Below, in pieces: positions 59,373 to 64,000 of a DNA stretch of 64,000 bases. The stretch covers positions 398,394,249-398,458,248 of the forward strand of contig NC_061510.1 of assembly GCF_022539505.1 (NCBI RefSeq). The letters are read 5' to 3'. The position numbers and the translations under genes are program-made. The DNA is from Lolium rigidum. Lineage: Eukaryota; Streptophyta; Magnoliopsida; Poales; Poaceae. The notes below the pieces were generated by a model. The model saw only the letters and a list, made by a program, of their open reading frames with translations. It did not search any database and was not told the DNA's origin. Numbering within the stretch: the first letter of the stretch is position 1; each line of letters starts with the position of its first letter.

Positions 59373-62300
59373 TTATGTTTTGCAAAAAAAATCAAGTATA
59401 TATGTATATGTATATATGTACCTGGCAAAAAACTGAGGGTGCCTTTTCATCCAGAACACAGCCTTCTTCAGGTTGAGATTGTACTTGAACTCTTCAAACT
59501 GCCGAGCTGGTAAGGCCTTTGTGAAGCCATCTGCCACCTGATCTCTGGACGGAATAAATCTGATGTCCAGTTGTCTGTTTGCTACTCTTTCTCTTACAAA
59601 ATGAAAATCAATTTCAATATGTTTAGTTCTAGCATGAAATATAGGATTAGCAGAAAGATATGTTGCACCCATATTATCACACCACAGGCATGAAGTTTCA
59701 TGTCTTCGGATCCCAAGTTCTTTCAGTAAAGACTCAATCCATATAATTTCTGCTGTAGCATTTGCTAGAGATTTATACTCAGCTTCTGTACTTGACCTTG
59801 ACACTGTTGCCTGTTTTCTAGCACTCCAGGAAATCAGATTAGGTCCAAAATATACAACAAAACCTCCTGTAGATCTTCTGTCATCTACACAACCTGCCCA
59901 ATCTGCATCCGAGAAGGCACTTACTAATGTAGAGGAAGATCTTCTAAAGGTTAGCCCAAGACTCACTGTACCACTGACATATCTCAATATTCTTTTTACA
60001 GCTGTCCAGTGTACAGTGGTGGGAGCATGAAGAAACTGGCATACCTTGTTAACAGAAAATGATATATCTGGTCTAGTAAGAGTCAAGTACTGTAGTGCTC
60101 CAACAATACTCCTGTACCTTGTACTGTCTTCTGGTCCCAGAAGTTCTCCTTCAGTAACAGAAAGCTTCTCTGATGCTAACAATGGAGTGGAGAGTGTCTT
60201 GCATCCCTTTAATCCAACTCTGTTGAGCAAATCTGAAGCATATTTCTCTTGGGTTAACATAATTCCTTGACTAAATTTCTTTACCTCAATTCCTAAGAAG
60301 AAGTGAAGATCACCAAGATCCTTTAGTGCAAATGCTGACCCAAGATCTTGAAGGAGTGCAGTAATTGCTTTGTTGGAGGAGATGGTAACAATAATATCAT
60401 CAACATACACTAGTACAAAAATGATAATACCTGACCTATTGTATATAAAGAGTGATGTGTCTGCCTTTGATGCCAGAAAGCCAAGTTCTTGTAGCTTAGA
60501 GCTTAACTTGGAGAACCATGCTCTTGGTGCTTGTTTTAGTCCATAAAGTGACTTGTCAAGCTTGCATACATGATAGGGCGCATTGGGATTCTCATAACCA
60601 GGTGGCTGCTTCATGTATACCTCTTCTTCCAGAACACCATGAAGAAACGCGTTCTTCACATCTAGTTGCCTCAAGCTCCAGCCCTTAGAGACTGAAACAG
60701 CTAAAACAAGTCTGATAGTAGCAGCTTTAACAACAGGACTAAATGTATCTTCATAATCTATACCATATCGTTGTTTAAAACCTTTAGCTACTAATCTAGC
60801 CTTATATCTATCAATTGTCCCATCAGCTTTCCTTTTGATCCTATAGACCCATTTACAATCTATAAGATTTCTTCCTTGCTTATGAGATACTAAGTGCCAG
60901 GTTTTATTTTCCATTAATGCCTTATACTCCTCATCCATAGCATTTTTCCAATTTTTATTTTTGAGAGCTTCTTGCAGATTTTCAGGTTCACTAGTTAGAC
61001 AAGACAGAACGTAACGAATAGTGCCATCGCTGTACATTTTTGGTTTAGAGTTACCGGTTCTGGATCTCGTTCTGTAAACTGGAGGCGGTGCAGGCCGTGC
61101 AGGCGGTGCAGGCTGATCTGCAGTTGACGCGGATGTAGAAGATCCGGATCCACCTGATCCTGCTGCTGCTGACGCACGAGCAGAAGATTGCGCGGGAGAA
61201 TCTGCGTCGGGATCCTGGCCGCGTGAGGACTCTGATGCTGGCGTTGCTGAGCCTGTCGGCCCGCGCCACGTATCCTCGCCCGCGTCGCTTGAAGTGTTCG
61301 AAGCGGCGGGTTCCTGGGACGCGGCACCGCGCGTCTGACGAGCGACAGGGGACTGTCGCGTAGCTGTCGTGGTCCCGCGCGTGGTCCCTCGCGACGTGGC
61401 AGTTCCGGACTGCTGCGCGTCATGTCGATGCTGAGCGCCTGGCGCGCGCGTGGATCCCGGCGCAGATCGCCTGCTGTCCGAGGTTGCAGGCGTATCCGCC
61501 TCGCTCCGCGTGCCGTGACCGCGTGGCTGCTGTTCAGGGCTGTTTGACCTCGTTTCAGCATCAAATCGCACCGAATTTTCTTCTGCTGGTTGCTGCATCT
61601 GAGAGGAAACCAAAATACCAGGAATTACAGAGTCATTAGGTGTTAGCTCAGTGCAACGTTTTTCCCCCTCATGAGATGACACGGATGGGTTTTGGAGAGT
61701 CTCTGGTAGAAGTAGGATTTCTTGACGAAGACGGGATCCAGCGTTGGGATGAAGAGTAGAAAAAGGAAACACGGATTCATCAAAGACGACATCACGTGAA
61801 ATATAAACACGGCCAGATGTGATATCAAGACACTTAACCCCTTTATGCATGTTACTATAACCAATGAAGACACATTGTTTGGAGCGGAAGGCAAATTTCC
61901 GTGAATTGTATGGTCGAAGATTGGGCCAACAGGCACAACCAAAAGTACGAAGGGAGGCATAATCAGGGGTTTTGTTAAGGATCCTTTCCATGGGTGTCGC
62001 ATGATTAGTGACTTTGGAAGGCAACATATTTATCAAGTGTGTGGCAGTAAGGAAAGCTTCATCCCAAAATTTTAATGGCATAGATGCATTTGCAAGAAGG
62101 GCAAGGCCTACTTCTACAATATGGCGATGTTTGCGCTCAGCTGAGCCATTTTGTTGATGGGCGTGAGGGCAAGAGACATGATGTTCAATGCCAATTTTTT
62201 GAAAAAAGGAATTGAGTTTCTCATATTCACCACCCCAATCAGATTGTATGGCAAGAATTTTCTTATCAAATTGGCGTTCAACAAGATTCTGGAAATTATG

Positions 62301-63989
62301 GAAGACCTGGAATACATCAGATTTCTTCTTAAGGAGATAAATCCAAACATATTTGCTAAAATCATCAATGAAGCTTACATAGTATTTGTATTTGCCAACA
62401 GAATCGGGGGCAGGACCCCAAACATCTGAGAACACAAGTTGCAAAGGGAAAGTGGATACACTAGTGGATCGCTCATAGGGTAGTTGATGACTTTTAGCTC
62501 TTTGACAAGAATCACAAATAGACTCGGGACTAGACTTAGTAGAAAAAGGAAGCTCATAATTGCTAAGAATTTGTTGAACAATGCGAAAAGACGGATGTCC
62601 TAGACGATCATGCCACCGTGATGCTGAAGGCTTGGTGACACTGAAGGCTTGTTTATTCTTGATTGATGATGATGATATGAAGGGATAGAGGCCTCGTATG
62701 CATCTACCCTTAAGCAGAGTTCTCCTCGTTGCCCGATCCTTAACATAAAAATACCAAGGATGAAATTCAATGTAGACATCGTTATCAAGAGTAAAACGAT
62801 GAACAGAAAGAAGGCTTTTTGTAGCATGTGGAGCATGAAGAACATTTTTAAGGTGTAATTTTTTCGAGGGGGTATTAACAATTGCATGACCAACATGACT
62901 AATGCTCATACCTTGTCCGTTGGCCGTGTGGATTTGATCGCGGCCTTGGTACTTCTCCTTCATTGTGAGCTTGTTGAGCTCACCGGTGATGTGATCGGTG
63001 GCACCGGTATCGCCGTACCAGTTGGTGTCCACGCCATAAGACGCCGAGTTGGCGCCCTTCTCCTCCTCTTCTTCTTCATCGTCGGAGTAGCGGTGCCAGC
63101 ACTTCCAGGCACCATGCCCGGCCTTGCCACAGATCTGACAGGTGACGATGTCACGTTCTTTTCCGCCACCCTTGCCACCGCCACCACGACGAGGGTTGCC
63201 GTTGCCACCACCGCGGCGTCCATGCCCGCGGTTGCCATAGCCACGGCCTCCACGGCGACCACCGTACTGGCCACGTCCGCGTGGTCCTCCTCTACCACGT
63301 GAAGCCGAGTTGACGGAGGAGCCTCCCACAGCACCATCAGTGAGGAGCTCTATACGGCTGTCATAGGCGGCGACCTGAGAGTACAGATCGGCCACAGTGA
63401 GATCTGCGGCGCCGTTGGCACCGATGGCTGCGAACAGTGGGTTGTACTGGTCATCGAGCCCGGCGAGGAGGTACTCCACGAGCTCTTCTTCATCAATGGG
63501 GCGACCTGCTGCTGCAAGTTCGTCAGCGAAGCCCTTCATCTTTGTGAAGTACTGGGCCGCCGTCATGTTCTCCCGCTTGGTCCTGGCGAGGGCGACACGA
63601 AGGTTGGACACCCGCGTGCGTGACTGGGAGGCAAACATTGCCTTGATCGCCCCCCAGACCTCAGCTTCCGTGTCCATCCCGATGGTGGAGACGAGGATGT
63701 CCGGCGACAGGGTGTTGACGAGGAACGAGAGGACCTGTTGGTCCGTGGCCAACCACGCGTCATAGGCGGGATTGGGCTCCTGGCTTGGCTTTCCGTCTTT
63801 CTCAACGGTGATGGTCTCCGGCGGTGCTTCTGCCTTTCCGTCGAGGAACCCGAGCAAGCGGGCGCCACGAATCGGAGGGAGCACCTGGGACTGCCATAGC
63901 AGGAAATTGGTGCGGGTCAGCTTCTCACTCACGCTCAAGCCGGCGAGGGGATTTGTCATGGCGGCGGAGGAGGAAGGGGCTGCGCACAT
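59373..63989 (-). CDS. Intact Copia gag-pol polyprotein, 1538 aa
   Basis: One uninterrupted frame runs from ATG at 63989 (a second ATG at 63959 is equally plausible as start) to the stop at 59373. Domains in order: gag (about 20-215), Gly/Arg-rich stretch (225-275), zinc knuckle CX2CX4HX4C (C284, C287, H292, C297), protease DTGA (327-330), pre-integrase (WHDRLGHPS ... [13 protein letters not shown]), integrase core ([26 protein letters not shown]), a Pro/Ser/Ala-rich linker, RT ([20 protein letters not shown], active-site YVDDI) and RNase H (SDADWAG, STEAEY, CDN). All catalytic residues I can check are present. The last 25 residues after LNLKKAV run into low-complexity TA-rich DNA. The 5' LTR must lie right of the window; no 3' LTR is recognisable to the left. 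It is either a recently moved element or a protein-coding remnant. Confidence 0.93.
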   Translation of the reverse strand: MCAAPSSSAAMTNPLAGLSVSEKLTRTNFLLWQSQVLPPIRGARLLGFLDGKAEAPPETITVEKDGKPSQEPNPAYDAWLATDQQVLSFLVNTLSPDILVSTIGMDTEAEVWGAIKAMFASQSRTRVSNLRVALARTKRENMTAAQYFTKMKGFADELAAAGRPIDEEELVEYLLAGLDDQYNPLFAAIGANGAADLTVADLYSQVAAYDSRIELLTDGAVGGSSVNSASRGRGGPRGRGQYGGRRGGRGYGNRGHGRRGGGNGNPRRGGGGKGGGKERDIVTCQICGKAGHGAWKCWHRYSDDEEEEEEKGANSASYGVDTNWYGDTGATDHITGELNKLTMKEKYQGRDQIHTANGQGMSISHVGHAIVNTPSKKLHLKNVLHAPHATKSLLSVHRFTLDNDVYIEFHPWYFYVKDRATRRTLLKGRCIRGLYPFISSSSIKNKQAFSVTKPSASRWHDRLGHPSFRIVQQILSNYELPFSTKSSPESICDSCQRAKSHQLPYERSTSVSTFPLQLVFSDVWGPAPDSVGKYKYYVSFIDDFSKYVWIYLLKKKSDVFQVFHNFQNLVERQFDKKILAIQSDWGGEYEKLNSFFQKIGIEHHVSCPHAHQQNGSAERKHRHIVEVGLALLANASMPLKFWDEAFLTATHLINMLPSKVTNHATPMERILNKTPDYASLRTFGCACWPNLRPYNSRKFAFRSKQCVFIGYSNMHKGVKCLDITSGRVYISRDVVFDESVFPFSTLHPNAGSRLRQEILLLPETLQNPSVSSHEGEKRCTELTPNDSVIPGILVSSQMQQPAEENSVRFDAETRSNSPEQQPRGHGTRSEADTPATSDSRRSAPGSTRAPGAQHRHDAQQSGTATSRGTTRGTTTATRQSPVARQTRGAASQEPAASNTSSDAGEDTWRGPTGSATPASESSRGQDPDADSPAQSSARASAAAGSGGSGSSTSASTADQPAPPARPAPPPVYRTRSRTGNSKPKMYSDGTIRYVLSCLTSEPENLQEALKNKNWKNAMDEEYKALMENKTWHLVSHKQGRNLIDCKWVYRIKRKADGTIDRYKARLVAKGFKQRYGIDYEDTFSPVVKAATIRLVLAVSVSKGWSLRQLDVKNAFLHGVLEEEVYMKQPPGYENPNAPYHVCKLDKSLYGLKQAPRAWFSKLSSKLQELGFLASKADTSLFIYNRSGIIIFVLVYVDDIIVTISSNKAITALLQDLGSAFALKDLGDLHFFLGIEVKKFSQGIMLTQEKYASDLLNRVGLKGCKTLSTPLLASEKLSVTEGELLGPEDSTRYRSIVGALQYLTLTRPDISFSVNKVCQFLHAPTTVHWTAVKRILRYVSGTVSLGLTFRRSSSTLVSAFSDADWAGCVDDRRSTGGFVVYFGPNLISWSARKQATVSRSSTEAEYKSLANATAEIIWIESLLKELGIRRHETSCLWCDNMGATYLSANPIFHARTKHIEIDFHFVRERVANRQLDIRFIPSRDQVADGFTKALPARQFEEFKYNLNLKKAVFWMKRHPQFFARYIYTYTYILDFFCKT

Positions 63990-64000
63990 AGAGAGGCTAG

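Noticed and set aside
1..64000. CRISPR arrays, bacterial operons, organellar insertions, tRNA or rRNA genes
   Set aside because: No regular spaced repeats, no bacterial gene order, and no tRNA or rRNA signature recognised on either strand.

Overview
The window is plant nuclear DNA, very probably from a large, repeat-rich grass genome of the Pooideae (ryegrass, oat or Triticeae type). The evidence is plant-type spliced genes with GT-AG introns, a BARE1/Angela-like Copia family with the TGTTGGAGATATGCCC LTR start and initiator-Met tRNA primer site, a Tat-lineage Gypsy element, CACTA, PIF/Harbinger, Mutator and Stowaway elements, and a grass-type LINE. No bacterial, organellar or CRISPR-like sequence is visible. 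I can support one intact host gene; most of the rest is transposons, often nested.

Layout. 1-4244: a Gypsy-type LTR (minus) inserted in the 5' part of a BARE-like Copia element (minus). 4245-12830: mostly noncoding, with an LTR-like repeat, one copy of a diverged noncoding repeat, a foldback, a ~360-bp tandem duplication, a TATA-bearing promoter-like segment and a Mutator-type MITE with a 9-bp target duplication. 12831-13642: a Harbinger-type element (TSD TAA). 16077-21062: an eleven-coding-exon minus-strand gene for a plant inositol polyphosphate 5-phosphatase of the CVP2/CVL1 type (573 aa, all reading phases consistent); its first intron holds a 1.6-kb TIR element. 23423-37703: a 14.3-kb Gypsy element of Tat lineage (minus) with 99% identical LTRs and a CCTCC target duplication, decayed gag-pol, a CACTA element inserted in its second RNase H, and a spliced antisense gene with its own TATA box. 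38190-38640: a broken partial copy of the 5-phosphatase gene start that lacks the intron element; a 30-A tract flanked by a direct repeat is inserted in it.

39127-42700 holds a Stowaway MITE, the second copy of the diverged repeat and featureless AT-rich DNA. 42761-55131 is a four-part nest: a hAT/TTF-type pseudogene (plus) split by a 5'-truncated LINE (minus), itself split by a complete 8.8-kb BARE-like Copia element (43540-52329, TSD TTATC); a second LINE 3' end (plus) follows. 55389-56891 is a Harbinger-type element (TSD TGA) carrying a frameshifted B3-like reading frame. 59373-63989 is an uninterrupted 1538-aa Copia gag-pol polyprotein (minus) whose upstream LTR lies outside the window and whose downstream LTR I cannot see.

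How parts relate: the 5-phosphatase is the only likely housekeeping or developmental gene. The partial copy upstream of it shows a local duplication, later separated by the Gypsy insertion. The nested target-site duplications give a relative order of insertions. I found no clearly new biological system; the most unusual items are the spliced antisense gene of the Gypsy element, the 5-phosphatase copy without the intron insert, and the poly(A)-only insertion.
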